A DNA stretch of 64,000 nt from Bradyrhizobium yuanmingense. GTDB lineage: Bacteria > Pseudomonadota > Alphaproteobacteria > Rhizobiales > Xanthobacteraceae. The position numbers and the translations under genes were made by a program. This document shows, one piece after another, positions 9,653-19,512 of the stretch; the stretch's first letter is position 1, and the number at the start of each line of letters is the position of its first letter. The notes under the pieces are model-generated. The model was not told the origin of the DNA, did no database searches, and saw nothing but the letters and a program-made list of their open reading frames with translations. The stretch lies in the NCBI RefSeq assembly GCF_029167105.1, contig NZ_JARFML010000021.1, positions 1 to 64,000 of the forward strand, written 5' to 3'.

Positions 9653-11629
9653 CTACCCCGCCCCGATCTCCGCGACGATCCGGCCCGTCGTGACCTGCTC
9701 GCCTTCGGCGACGTCGATCGCGGCGATGACGCCGTCGATGCCGGCCTTGTGGACGTGCTCCATCTTCATCGCCTCCAGCGTCAGCACCGGCTGGCCGGCG
9801 GTGACGCGGTCCCCAAGCTTGACCAGCACGGCGACGACGCGGCCGTTCATGGCGGCGCGAACCTTGCCGTCACCGCCATTGCTTGCGGCGGCCTTCGGCG
9901 CGGCCAGCGTGAGATCGGTGACGGCGAGCGGGATGCCACGATGCTGGAGGTACAGGCGATCGCCATCACGCAGGAATCTTGCGCTGTCTATCACCCCGGC
10001 GTGGCGGAAGCGGATGACGTAGGGATCGAGCTGGTCGATCTCGAACTTATGCTGGCGGCCGTCAGCAATGACCGTGTAGCTGCCGTCGCGTTCGCGCGTG
10101 ATGTCGAGTTCGTGCGCACGGCCGACGATTTCGATTTTCGCCGGCAGCGGAAAGGTGGCGGCGAGGCTGCGTCCACCCTGCCACGAAGGCGCGCGCGGGT
10201 TGGTGACGTAGAGCAGCAGGCCTGCCAGCGCCGTCTCGAACGCCGCGTCCGCACGCGGCGCAAGCAGCTCGTCGCGATGGGCGCCGATGAACGCCGTCGT
10301 CGCCTCGCCCTTGGCAAAGCCGGGATGGCGCAGGCAGGACATCAGGAACGCCTGGTTGGTCGTCACGCCGAACGCCGTGAGCTGCTCGAGGCCGACAATC
10401 AGGCGCCCCCTCGCCTCTTCGCGATTGGCGCCGTGGCTGATCATCTTGGCGATCATGGAATCGTAGAACGGCGGAATCTCCGAGCCCGATCGCAGCGCGT
10501 GCTCGACACGGATGCCGTCGGGCACTTGCCAGCGCGCCATGCGGCCGGACTGCGGCATGAAGTCGTGCGCGGCATCTTCCGAGCAGAGCCGTACCTCGAT
10601 GGCGTGGCCGGAGAATCTGATGTCCTGCTGCTTCATCGGCAACGCCTCGCCGCGGGCGACGCGCAGCTGCAGTTCGACGAGATCGAGCCCGGTGATCGCC
10701 TCGGTGACGGGATGCTCGACCTGGAGGCGCGTGTTCATCTCCATGAAGTAGAACGCGCCGCTGGCATCGAGCAGGAATTCCAGCGTGCCGGCGCCCTCAT
10801 AGCGCAGCGCCTTCACGGCGGCGACCGCAACCTCGCCCATCCTGGCGCGCAGCTCCGGCGTGACGGCGGGTGACGGCGCCTCCTCGATCAGCTTCTGGTG
10901 GCGCCGCTGCACCGAGCAATCGCGCTCGCCGAGATGGATGGCGTTGCCGTGGCTGTCGCCGAACACCTGGATCTCGATGTGGCGCGGATTCTGGATCGCG
11001 CGTTCGAGGATGACGGCGGGATCGCCGAACGCGGCCTTCGCTTCCGATCGCGCGCTGCGCAGCGCGGCGGGGAAGGATGCCGCATCGGTGACGAGCCGCA
11101 TGCCGCGGCCGCCGCCGCCCGCGGCTGCCTTGATCATCACGGGGAATCCGATCTTCCCGGCTTCGGCGAGCATGACCTCGTCGCCCTGCTCAGCGCCCTG
11201 GTAGCCGGGCACAATGGGCACGCCGGCCTTCTTCATGATCTCCTTGGCGCCGGCCTTGTTGCCCATCGCCTCGATCGCCTGCGGCGACGGGCCGATGAAG
11301 ACGAGGCCGGCATCCTTGCAGGCGCGCGCAAACGCCTCGTTCTCGGCGAGAAAGCCATAGCCGGGGTGAACGGCATCCGCGCCGCTGGCCTTCGCCGCTT
11401 CGATGATCGCGGGAATGTTGAGATAGGATTGCGCCGGCAAGGCTTGGCCGATGCGCACGGCCTGATCCGCCTGCTTCACATGGAGCGCGTCGCCATCTGC
11501 ATCGGAATAGACCGCGACGACGCCGAGGCCGAGCTTTCGCGCGCTGTGCATCACGCGCAGCGCGATCTCGCCGCGGTTGGCGACCAGAACCTTGAAGAAC
11601 GGCCGATGCTGCACTGATCCGTTCCTCAT
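9653..11629 (-). CDS. Biotin-dependent acyl-CoA carboxylase, alpha subunit (biotin carboxylase + biotin carrier)
   Basis: This 658-residue protein joins biotin carboxylase and biotin carrier domains. The N-terminus FKVLVANRGEIALRVM and the glycine loop KAAAGGGGRGMR are biotin carboxylase hallmarks, followed by EMNTRLQVEHPVTE in the active site. Biotin is attached at Lys622 in LTLEAMKMEHVHKAG. It uses ATP and bicarbonate to charge biotin, then passes CO2 to the beta subunit encoded just upstream; the genes overlap by ATGA. Length and architecture match methylcrotonyl-CoA or geranyl-CoA carboxylase alpha subunits (LiuD/AtuF) and also propionyl-CoA carboxylase. The neighbourhood favours the branched or terpenoid type, but the acyl-CoA is not proven. 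Confidence 0.88.
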   Translation of the reverse strand: MRNGSVQHRPFFKVLVANRGEIALRVMHSARKLGLGVVAVYSDADGDALHVKQADQAVRIGQALPAQSYLNIPAIIEAAKASGADAVHPGYGFLAENEAFARACKDAGLVFIGPSPQAIEAMGNKAGAKEIMKKAGVPIVPGYQGAEQGDEVMLAEAGKIGFPVMIKAAAGGGGRGMRLVTDAASFPAALRSARSEAKAAFGDPAVILERAIQNPRHIEIQVFGDSHGNAIHLGERDCSVQRRHQKLIEEAPSPAVTPELRARMGEVAVAAVKALRYEGAGTLEFLLDASGAFYFMEMNTRLQVEHPVTEAITGLDLVELQLRVARGEALPMKQQDIRFSGHAIEVRLCSEDAAHDFMPQSGRMARWQVPDGIRVEHALRSGSEIPPFYDSMIAKMISHGANREEARGRLIVGLEQLTAFGVTTNQAFLMSCLRHPGFAKGEATTAFIGAHRDELLAPRADAAFETALAGLLLYVTNPRAPSWQGGRSLAATFPLPAKIEIVGRAHELDITRERDGSYTVIADGRQHKFEIDQLDPYVIRFRHAGVIDSARFLRDGDRLYLQHRGIPLAVTDLTLAAPKAAASNGGDGKVRAAMNGRVVAVLVKLGDRVTAGQPVLTLEAMKMEHVHKAGIDGVIAAIDVAEGEQVTTGRIVAEIGAG

Positions 11630-13242
11630 GGGCGGGCCACCGAAAACTGCATGCGCTGGGGCGTGCGCGCATCGCCCTCGCGGCAGATCGCGAGCACCTC
11701 CGACAGCACCGCGCGGGTGTCGCGCGGATCGATCACGCCGTCGTCGAGCACGCGGGCGCTGGTCGAGAACACATCCATCTGCCCATCGAACACGCCGATG
11801 ATCTCAGCCTTCATGGCGTCCAGCCTGTCCTTTTCGATCGGCTTGCCGCGGCGCGCCGCGGCCGCCTCGGTCACGATCGCCATGGTCTCGGCGGCCTGCT
11901 CGCCGCCCATCACGGCGGTCTTGGCATTGGGCCAGGAGAAGCAGAAGCGCGGATGGAAGCCGCGGCCGCACATGCCGTAATTGCCGGCGCCGAACGAGGC
12001 GCCGCAATAGATGGTGATCTGCGGCACTGTCGCCGACGTCACCGCCTGGATCATCTTGGAGCCGTGCTTGATCATGCCGGCCTCTTCATAGGCCTTCCCG
12101 ACCATGTAGCCCGTGGTGTTGTTGAGATAGAGGATCGGCGTGCGGGTCTGGCAGCAGGCCTGGATGAAATGCGTCGCCTTGTTGGCGCCGGCGGGATCGA
12201 GCGGGCCGTTGTTGGTGATGATGCCGATGGCCTGGCCCTGGATGCGGGCATGGCCGCAGACGGTGGCCGGGCCGTAATTCGGCGCCATCTCGGTGAAATC
12301 GGAATCGTCGATAATGCGCGCGATCACCTGTTTCATGTCGACCGGGCGCTTGTGGTCCATCGGCATGATGCCGAGCAGCTCGTCCTGGTCGTAGCGCGGC
12401 GGCTTGAATTGCACTGAGGCTTTGCCCGGCCGCTCCCATTGCAGCGCCGCCATGATCTCGCGTGCGATGCGCAATGCGTCGCGATCGTCTTCGGCGAGAT
12501 AGTCGCCGAGGCCAGACACTTGCGTGTGCATCTCGGCGCCGCCGAGCTCTTCCTCCGTCGCGATCTCGCCGGTCGCGGCCTTCAGCAGCGGGGGTCCGGC
12601 GAGGAAGGCGCGGGTGCGGCCGCGGACCATGACGATGTAGTCGGAAAGGCCGGTCTGGTAGGCGCCGCCGGCGGTGGAGGAACCGTGCGTGACGGTGACG
12701 ACCGGCAGGCCCGCAGCGGAAAGCCGCGCCAGGTTGCGAAAGATGTTGCCGCCGCGAACGAAATCCTCGACGCGATAGCGCAGCAGATTGGCGCCAGCGC
12801 TTTCGACCAGCTGTACATAAGGCAGCTTGTTCTCCAGCGCGAGCTCCTGCACCCGCAGCGTCTTGTCGAGGCCGTAAGGCTGCAGCGCGCCGGCGTCGAT
12901 GCCGGAATCGCTGGCGCTGACCATGCAGCGGATGCCCGAGACGAAGCCGATGCCGGCGATGACGCCGCCGCCGGGGACACTCTTGTTCGCATCAGGCACG
13001 TCGAACATGTAGCCGGCGAGCGTCGACAGCTCGATGAAGGGGCTACCTGGATCGAGCACCAGCGCGACGCGCTCGCGCGGCAGCAGCTGGCCGCGCTTGT
13101 GGAAGCGGTCCTTGGCCGCGGCCGATGCGGCGCGCGTGCGCTCTTCCAGTGCGCGCATGCGGTCGATCAGGCCGAGCATGCCGTCGCGGTTGGCCTGGTA
13201 GGCGGCGCTGCCGGGGGAGATGGTGTTTTCGATGACAGACAT
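11626..13242 (-). CDS. Acyl-CoA carboxylase, beta (carboxyltransferase) subunit, geranyl-/methylcrotonyl-CoA type
   Basis: This 538-residue carboxyltransferase has two crotonase-fold halves. GSSTAGGAYQTGLSDYIVMV in the N-terminal half binds the acyl-CoA, and TIYCGASFGAGNYGMCGRGF in the C-terminal half is the biotin-side signature. The length equals the 535-540 residues of LiuB/AtuC. The ATG at 13242 has CAGGAG five bases upstream. Together with the alpha subunit it would carboxylate a 3-methyl-branched enoyl-CoA. No enoyl-CoA hydratase or HMG-CoA-type lyase, which normally complete that pathway, lies in this cluster. Confidence 0.87.
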   Translation of the reverse strand: MSVIENTISPGSAAYQANRDGMLGLIDRMRALEERTRAASAAAKDRFHKRGQLLPRERVALVLDPGSPFIELSTLAGYMFDVPDANKSVPGGGVIAGIGFVSGIRCMVSASDSGIDAGALQPYGLDKTLRVQELALENKLPYVQLVESAGANLLRYRVEDFVRGGNIFRNLARLSAAGLPVVTVTHGSSTAGGAYQTGLSDYIVMVRGRTRAFLAGPPLLKAATGEIATEEELGGAEMHTQVSGLGDYLAEDDRDALRIAREIMAALQWERPGKASVQFKPPRYDQDELLGIMPMDHKRPVDMKQVIARIIDDSDFTEMAPNYGPATVCGHARIQGQAIGIITNNGPLDPAGANKATHFIQACCQTRTPILYLNNTTGYMVGKAYEEAGMIKHGSKMIQAVTSATVPQITIYCGASFGAGNYGMCGRGFHPRFCFSWPNAKTAVMGGEQAAETMAIVTEAAAARRGKPIEKDRLDAMKAEIIGVFDGQMDVFSTSARVLDDGVIDPRDTRAVLSEVLAICREGDARTPQRMQFSVARP

Positions 13243-13255
13243 TAGTGCTCCTGCC

Positions 13256-13354
13256 CGTCATTCCGGGGCGCGCGGAGCGCGAGCCCGGAATCCATACTCC
13301 CAATCGTGGTCATGGATTCCGGGCCTGGCCCTTCGGGCCATCCCGGAATGACGG
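13256..13354. repeat. Inverted repeat, family B variant
   Basis: GTCATTCCGGGGCGCGCGGA is mirrored by GGCCATCCCGGAATGACGG, with inner CCCGGAATCCAT / ATGGATTCCGGG arms. It separates the carboxyltransferase gene from the beta-keto acid cleavage gene. A close copy is at 17191-17295 and a decayed one at 15278-15351. Confidence 0.8.
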
Positions 13355-13363
13355 AGTGTGTGA

Positions 13364-14230
13364 CTACCTGTTCGTCCCAAAGATCTTCCGCGCCTCGGCG
13401 GGGTTCGCGATCTCGCGGCCGGCGCGCCTTGCGCAGGCGGCGATCGCTTCGATCAGCTGGCCGTTCGACGTGACCTTCTTGCCGTCGGAGAGATAGAAGG
13501 TGTCCTCGAGGCCGGTACGCAGATGGCCGCCGAGCTCGGCGCAGCGCTGGTGCAGCGGCCAGATCTCCTCGCGGCCGATGGCGGTGACCTGAAAATGCGC
13601 TTCGGGGCGCTTCAGCTTCAAGAGGATCGGCAGCAATTCAGGATCGGCCGGCATGCCGGAGGCGACGCCCATGACGAAATTATACTCGAGCGGGCCCTTG
13701 TACATGCCGACCTGATGGTACATGCCGACGCAGCGGACGATACCGACGTCGAAGCATTCGAACTCGGGAATGGTGCCGACCGCGTTCATGACGTCGAGAT
13801 AGTCCTTCACCTTCTCGACCGCATTGTCGAACATCATCGGCGGCCAAGCCCAGCTGTTGTCGGCCTTCACCTTCAGGTAGTTCAGCGAACCGGCGTTGCA
13901 GGCGGCGATCTCGGGCCTGGTCTCGCGGATGCAGTCGAGCGCGCCTGAATAGTTCGGTCCCGACACGCCCGAGGTGTGGTTGATGATCACGCCCGGGCAG
14001 GCTTCGCGGATCGCCTGCTGGATCTCCTTGCTGACCGCGACCTCCCAGGACGGCAGATGTCCCTTGCCCGGCGCCTGCTGGCGCAGATGGATGTGCATGA
14101 TGGACGCGCCGGCCTCGAACGCGGCCCTAGCCTCGCGCGCCATCTGCTCGGGCGTCACGGGCACGTTGTGCTGCTTGGGGTCGGTGAGCACGCCGTTCAG
14201 CGCGCAGGTGATGACGGCCTTGTCGCTCAT
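13364..14230 (-). CDS. Beta-keto acid cleavage enzyme (BKACE, DUF849 family)
   Basis: This 288-residue TIM-barrel protein belongs to the family founded by 3-keto-5-aminohexanoate cleavage enzyme (Kce). It begins KAVITCALNGVLTD. ASIMHIHLRQ supplies the metal-binding HxH pair, INHTSGVSG and ECFDVGIVR follow, and LEDTFYLSDG lies near the end. Members transfer acetyl-CoA onto a beta-keto acid, yielding acetoacetate and a new CoA ester. I prefer the ATG at 14230, which gives the family N-terminus, over a GTG six codons earlier; neither has a strong ribosome site. The position between an acyl-CoA carboxylase and an AraC regulator suggests a role in the same catabolic route. The keto acid is unknown. 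Confidence 0.82.
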   Translation of the reverse strand: MSDKAVITCALNGVLTDPKQHNVPVTPEQMAREARAAFEAGASIMHIHLRQQAPGKGHLPSWEVAVSKEIQQAIREACPGVIINHTSGVSGPNYSGALDCIRETRPEIAACNAGSLNYLKVKADNSWAWPPMMFDNAVEKVKDYLDVMNAVGTIPEFECFDVGIVRCVGMYHQVGMYKGPLEYNFVMGVASGMPADPELLPILLKLKRPEAHFQVTAIGREEIWPLHQRCAELGGHLRTGLEDTFYLSDGKKVTSNGQLIEAIAACARRAGREIANPAEARKIFGTNR

Positions 14231-14328
14231 GCGTTCGATGTCTCGCACGTTGAGAATTCAACGCTTGCGATCATGTGACGCGCGACACGCGGCTTCTTGC
14301 GCGGAGAAGCTGGAAAAAGACGAGCTTT

Positions 14329-14366
14329 CGTAGGGTGGGTTAGCCGAAGGCGTAACCCACCCTACG
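14329..14366. repeat. Perfect hairpin, family D, just after the AraC gene
   Basis: A 14-base arm, CGTAGGGTGGGTTA (14329-14342), pairs perfectly with TAACCCACCCTACG (14353-14366); the loop GCCGAAGGCG can itself fold. It lies immediately downstream of the AraC stop codon and could protect or end that transcript, but no T-run follows on the minus strand. Related copies: 24882-24962 and 56987-57082. Confidence 0.8.
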
Positions 14367-14369
14367 AAG

Positions 14370-15170
14370 CTACGAAGCCTCCGCCATACGCACCGTCTCG
14401 GTGCTGCGATAGATCGCAAGATCGCGCGAGCCGACGAAGATCGCCCGCGGCTTCAATCCGTAGAAGCGGCGGATCGAGTGGCTGAAATGCGTGGAATCGG
14501 GATAGCCGATGTCCTGCGCCAGATGGGCGAGGTTGAGGTCCTGGTTGGCGAAGTGCAGCAGATACCGCGCGCGCTTCCAGGCGCGGAAGGAGCGGAACGA
14601 GATGCCGGTCTCCTCCTTGAACAAATGCAGGAAGCGCGAGGCCGAGAGGCCGGCTTCAGCGGCGCAGGTATCCGCCGTCACCGGCTCGCCGGAGAAGCGC
14701 TCGATGCGGGCCACCGCACGCATCACGCGCGGATCCAGCACGCGGCGCGGCAGCGCCTCGCCAAAGCACATCTCGTCGAACTCGGCGGTGGTGATGTCGC
14801 CATAGCGGCGCTGACGCAGCAGCGCGTAGGCGGCGAGGATCTTGCGAACATAGGTGGCCTGATCGGGTCCGGTCAGGCGCGCGGCGAAGGCTTCGATCAC
14901 GCCATCCGGCATGCTTTCCGGCTCCAGCGTCACGGCGATCACGGTGCGGTAGTCGCTGGCGATGGAATGCCGCTGGTTCGGCAGGGTGACGAACAGCTCG
15001 CCGGTGGTGAGAACGTCGTCGATGGTCAGGTGCAGATTGCCCTTCACCGCGACATAGATTTGGCAGCAACCGGGTGTCCGCTTGCGGGGCCGGCCGAGCA
15101 GGCCAGCATAGAACACGCGCTCCGGCGTGATCAGCATCAGATGGTCGGATTCGCGACCGTTATATTCCAT
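14370..15170 (-). CDS. AraC-family transcriptional regulator
   Basis: This 266-residue regulator has an N-terminal cupin-like sensing region and a C-terminal double helix-turn-helix of about 100 residues. The DNA-binding part is seen in TCAAEAGLSASRFLHLFKEE followed by LAQDIGYPDSTHFSHSIRRF. The ATG at 15170 follows GGAGGACTCCA. It sits in the middle of the minus-strand acyl-CoA degradation genes and probably controls them in response to a pathway substrate; this is inferred from position. The N-terminal half has no signal peptide or membrane segment. Confidence 0.85.
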   Translation of the reverse strand: MEYNGRESDHLMLITPERVFYAGLLGRPRKRTPGCCQIYVAVKGNLHLTIDDVLTTGELFVTLPNQRHSIASDYRTVIAVTLEPESMPDGVIEAFAARLTGPDQATYVRKILAAYALLRQRRYGDITTAEFDEMCFGEALPRRVLDPRVMRAVARIERFSGEPVTADTCAAEAGLSASRFLHLFKEETGISFRSFRAWKRARYLLHFANQDLNLAHLAQDIGYPDSTHFSHSIRRFYGLKPRAIFVGSRDLAIYRSTETVRMAEAS

Positions 15171-15277
15171 TGGAGTCCTCCTCGCGCGGCTCTCTGGCCG
15201 CTGCGGACGGAGGTCACCTTAGCGGAAATTTGGGCGCTGTCACGGTGAGATAGCGCTGTCATGAAAACATGCGCGAT

Positions 15278-15351
15278 CGTTCCGGGGGACGGGAGGCGCG
15301 AACCCGGAACCTCTAGATTCCGGTCGATGCTGCGCACGCCGGAAATGACAG
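15278..15351. repeat. Decayed inverted repeat, family B variant
   Basis: GTTCCGGGGGACGGGAGGCG, then AACCCGGAACC, and finally CGCCGGAAATGACAG, follow the order of the 13256 and 17191 copies but with many mismatches, so this looks like an older copy. It lies between the AraC gene and the GST gene. Confidence 0.55.
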
Positions 15352-15359
15352 CCTGGACC

Positions 15360-16015
15360 TTACGCCCTCACCCTCGGCGCGACATTCTGCTCCTGCCCGG
15401 CCTTTTGCTCCGCAGCAACCGCGCGCTTGAAACCCTCGCGCTGCTGCAGCCGCCCCCAATAGGCTGCGACGTTTGGCCCGAAATCCTTGGCGAGCCCGAT
15501 ATTGCTCGCGAGCCGAAGCGCGTAACCGATGACGATGTCGGCGGCGGTGAAGCGGCCGGCGCACAATGTTTCGGCATTCGCCGTCGCTGCCTCAACGGCG
15601 CGCAGGCGCCCCAGAAACCATTTCGCGTAATCAGTGGCGACCTGCGGGTTGCGACGCTCCTCCGGCTCGAGCTGGGTGTATCTCAGCACCAGCGTCTGCG
15701 GGAAGGTTAACGTGGCATCGCTGAAATACATCCAGTTCAGGAACGTGCCATAAGCGGGATCCTCCGGTCCGACCATCAAGGGCGTCGGGCCGTATTTGAT
15801 GCCGAGGTAATGGCAGATGCCGGAGGATTCCGTCATCCTGGTCTCGCCGTCGATCATGAAGGGAATGGTGCCGAGCGGATTGAGCGCGAGATAGTCCTTG
15901 GCGAAGACGCGCGGCGGGAACGGCAGCATCTTCAATTCATAGGGCAGCCCCATCTCCTCCAGCATCCAGAGCGGGCGGAACGAGCGCGCGGCGTCGCAAT
16001 GATACAGCGTGATCA

Positions 16016-16016
<1 letters not shown>
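15360..16016 (-). CDS. Glutathione S-transferase family protein
   Basis: This 218-residue protein has a thioredoxin-fold N-terminal domain (MITLYHCDAARSFRPLWMLE) with the glutathione-site segment GTIPFMIDGETRMTESSGIC, and an all-helical C-terminal domain containing FTAADIVIGYALRL, the conserved folding motif of GST proteins. Its ATG overlaps the stop of the upstream acyl-CoA dehydrogenase gene (TCATCA on the plus strand), so the two are co-translated. A detoxifying or isomerising role in the same pathway is plausible. The class and substrate cannot be set from sequence. Confidence 0.85.
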
Positions 16017-17179
<1,163 letters not shown>

Positions 17180-17190
17180 TTTGTCCTCTC

Positions 17191-17295
17191 GTCATTCCGG
17201 GGCGCGCGGAGCGCGAGCCCGGAATCCATTTCTCTACGGTGCGTGCGGCCCGATGGATTCCGGGCTCGACGCTTCGCGTCGCCCCGGAATGACGG
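17191..17295. repeat. Inverted repeat, family B variant
   Basis: GTCATTCCGGGGCGCGCGGA at the left is mirrored by GCGTCGCCCCGGAATGACGG at the right, with inner GGAATCCAT / ATGGATTCC arms. It lies between the two acyl-CoA dehydrogenase genes, so the run of genes is interrupted by a structured RNA element. It is nearly the same as 13256-13354. Confidence 0.8.
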
Positions 17296-17301
17296 CGTCC
17301 G

Positions 17302-18438
17302 TCACAACCCCATCTGCCGCGACGCCAGGTCCTTCATGATCTCCTCGGTGCCGCCGCCGATGGCGTTGACCTTGACCTCGCGGTAGATGCGCTCGGCCTT
17401 GATGCCGCGCATGAAGCCGGCGCCGCCGAAGATCTGCACGGCCTCAGAGGCGCAGAAGGCCATGGTCTGCGTCGCCTGGTTCTTCATCATGCAGATTTCG
17501 GCGACCGGGCTCTCGCCCTGCTCGAGCCGCCAGGCCAGCATCTCCAGCATCGCTTGCGATGCCGCGACCTTCTGCGCCATGTCGACGATCTTGTGGCGGA
17601 TGACCTGGTGCTGCGCGAGCGGCTTGCCGAAGGTCTGGCGCTCCCTGGCGTAGGCGATCGCCTCGTCGAGGCAGACCCGCGCGAAGGCGGTGCAGCTCGC
17701 GGCCATGCCCATGCGCTCGCTGTTGAAGTTCTGCATGATGATCTTGAAGCCTTGGCCCTCTTCGCCGATCAGGTTCTCGGCGGGCACGCGGCATGCGTCG
17801 AAATGCAGCGTCGCGGTGTCGGAGGCCCACCAGCCCATCTTCTTCAGCTTCGTTCTGGACAGGCCGGGCGTGTCGCCTTCGATCAGGAGCAGGCTGACGC
17901 CGCCGGCGCCCTCGCCGCCGGTCCGCACCGCAACTGTGAGATAATCGGCACGCATGCCTGAGGTGATGAAGGTCTTCTCTCCGCTCACGACGTAATGATC
18001 GCCGTCGCGCCGCGCGCGGGTGCGCAGGTTTGCGACATCCGAGCCGCCGCCCGGCTCGGTGATCGCCAGTGCGGAAATCTTCTCGCCGGCCAGCACCTGC
18101 GGCAGCACGCGCGCCTTCACCTCGGCCCGAGCGGCCCGCGCGATCGGCGGCGAGCCGATGGTGTGGCTCATCAGGCTGGCGCTGACGCCGCCTGCGCCGG
18201 CGCGCGCAAGCTCCTGGCTCGCCACGATCTTCATGAACTGGTCGGCGGCGATGCCGCCATATTCTTCCGGGAATCCGAGTCCCAGCAGGCCGATTTCGGC
18301 CGCCTTGCGATAGAGCTCGCGCGGGAATTCGCCGGCTTCGTCCCAGTCATGGGCGAAGGGGGTGATCTCCTTCTCGACGAAGCGCCGCATCACGTCGCGG
18401 AACGCGTCGTGCTCGGCGGTATAGAACGGGCTCTTCAT
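17302..18438 (-). CDS. Acyl-CoA dehydrogenase
   Basis: This 378-residue protein is a second acyl-CoA dehydrogenase of the cluster. It has EKEITPFAHDWDEAGEFPRE at the N-terminus, AITEPGGGSDVANLRT in the flavin/substrate region, KTFITSGMRADY, and QIFGGAGFMRGIKAERIYRE near the C-terminus. As in its neighbour, the C-terminal loop reads AIGGGTEEIM without the short-chain catalytic Glu; NFNSERMGMAA offers the isovaleryl-type Glu. I start at ATG 18438 (MKSPFYTAEH), which has GAGG about ten bases upstream; an in-frame start at 18477 adds 13 unconserved-looking residues. It probably oxidises another intermediate of the same acyl-CoA route. Confidence 0.85.
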   Translation of the reverse strand: MKSPFYTAEHDAFRDVMRRFVEKEITPFAHDWDEAGEFPRELYRKAAEIGLLGLGFPEEYGGIAADQFMKIVASQELARAGAGGVSASLMSHTIGSPPIARAARAEVKARVLPQVLAGEKISALAITEPGGGSDVANLRTRARRDGDHYVVSGEKTFITSGMRADYLTVAVRTGGEGAGGVSLLLIEGDTPGLSRTKLKKMGWWASDTATLHFDACRVPAENLIGEEGQGFKIIMQNFNSERMGMAASCTAFARVCLDEAIAYARERQTFGKPLAQHQVIRHKIVDMAQKVAASQAMLEMLAWRLEQGESPVAEICMMKNQATQTMAFCASEAVQIFGGAGFMRGIKAERIYREVKVNAIGGGTEEIMKDLASRQMGL

Positions 18439-18554
18439 CGCGAGACTTGCCTCGAAAGGATTCGTCCCGGCCACCATGGCTCGAACCTTGGCCGCTCACT
18501 TGCGCGGAGTGGCTGATCGTGCGGACGCTTCGAGCGTGAACGTCTTATCCGGGG

Positions 18555-19325
18555 TCACAACGTCAGAAACAGCGCAAACGGCTCTTCCACCGTGCGGCGC
18601 AAGTGCTGTCGATACAGGGCATGGTTGGGATCCTCGGGCGCAACCCGGCCCAAGGAGGGTTTTGGAATATTCCTGAGCGGCACATAGGCGATCGGCGCCG
18701 CGATCGGCGTGAGCTGCGAGCCGGGCCCGGCGCGCAGCGTCGAGATGATGCCGTACATCTCGCCTGATACCGTCGGCCGCGACACCGTGATCACGCGGTG
18801 CTGGCCGTGCTTGATGATGACGAGGTAGATGAAGCCGGACTGATGCGGAACGGCGACCTCGCCGGTATGCTCGTAGGCGGCATCGGTCCGCTCGCCCTCG
18901 CGGAAGACCAGCGACGAGACCTTCGGCTCCCAGGCGATCTCGGTGCGGTAGGCGAAGATCGCGTCCCTGTCGCCGAACGACGGCCGCAGGGTGATGTAGA
19001 CGTCCTCGAGCCAGGTCACCGCGCGATGCGCATAGGAACCGAGGCTGTCGGGCGCGACGTCGTTTGCGGCCGGGGGCGTCGCCACGATGACACTCTTGCG
19101 CAAGGAGACGCCGAGCGCCTGCTCCAGCCGGACCGTCGTCGCCAGCGTGAACGGCCGCCGGCCACCGAGCACCTTCTCCAGCGTCGACAGGCTCAGCTTG
19201 GCCTGCTCGGCCAGCGCCTGCCGCGACATCCGGCGCCGGGCGAGCTCCTCGCGAATGGTCTCGGCGATCTCGCGGCTCTGCTCGTCCGAAAGCTGTTTGT
19301 CGGTGAGTTTGTCCTGCGTCTGCAT
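18555..19325 (-). CDS. XRE-family transcriptional regulator
   Basis: This 256-residue protein has an XRE/Cro-type helix-turn-helix near residues 20-80 (MSRQALAEQAKLSLSTLEKV, then ATTVRLEQALGVSL). The C-terminal 150 residues form a beta-rich domain (LEDVYITLRPSFGDRDAIFA, then FIYLVIIKHGQHRVITVSRP) that I do not recognise and that may sense a ligand. It is the first gene of the minus-strand block and lies back to back with the VIT/VWA gene, with about 190 bases between them. It could control either side. Confidence 0.8.
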   Translation of the reverse strand: MQTQDKLTDKQLSDEQSREIAETIREELARRRMSRQALAEQAKLSLSTLEKVLGGRRPFTLATTVRLEQALGVSLRKSVIVATPPAANDVAPDSLGSYAHRAVTWLEDVYITLRPSFGDRDAIFAYRTEIAWEPKVSSLVFREGERTDAAYEHTGEVAVPHQSGFIYLVIIKHGQHRVITVSRPTVSGEMYGIISTLRAGPGSQLTPIAAPIAYVPLRNIPKPSLGRVAPEDPNHALYRQHLRRTVEEPFALFLTL

Positions 19326-19512
19326 CGTCAGCCCTGCTCCAGGCCGGTCACTCTAGCAGGGCGGACAAACCAGCACAAAACCGCACATGACCGCCCCGGC
19401 TCAAGCGAGCCCGGGCCGGCCGCGGCGGAACATTGCCGATCATTCTGCTCGCGAAATCCCGCCGCGCCGGCGGATGTTGAGGACCAGCAAACATGCTTCG
19501 GGAGCAAGCCAA

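Noticed and set aside
9474..10873. Plus-strand frames over the carboxylase alpha subunit
   Set aside because: They are antisense to a gene with biotin carboxylase and biotinyl-lysine motifs, and begin in the palindrome region.
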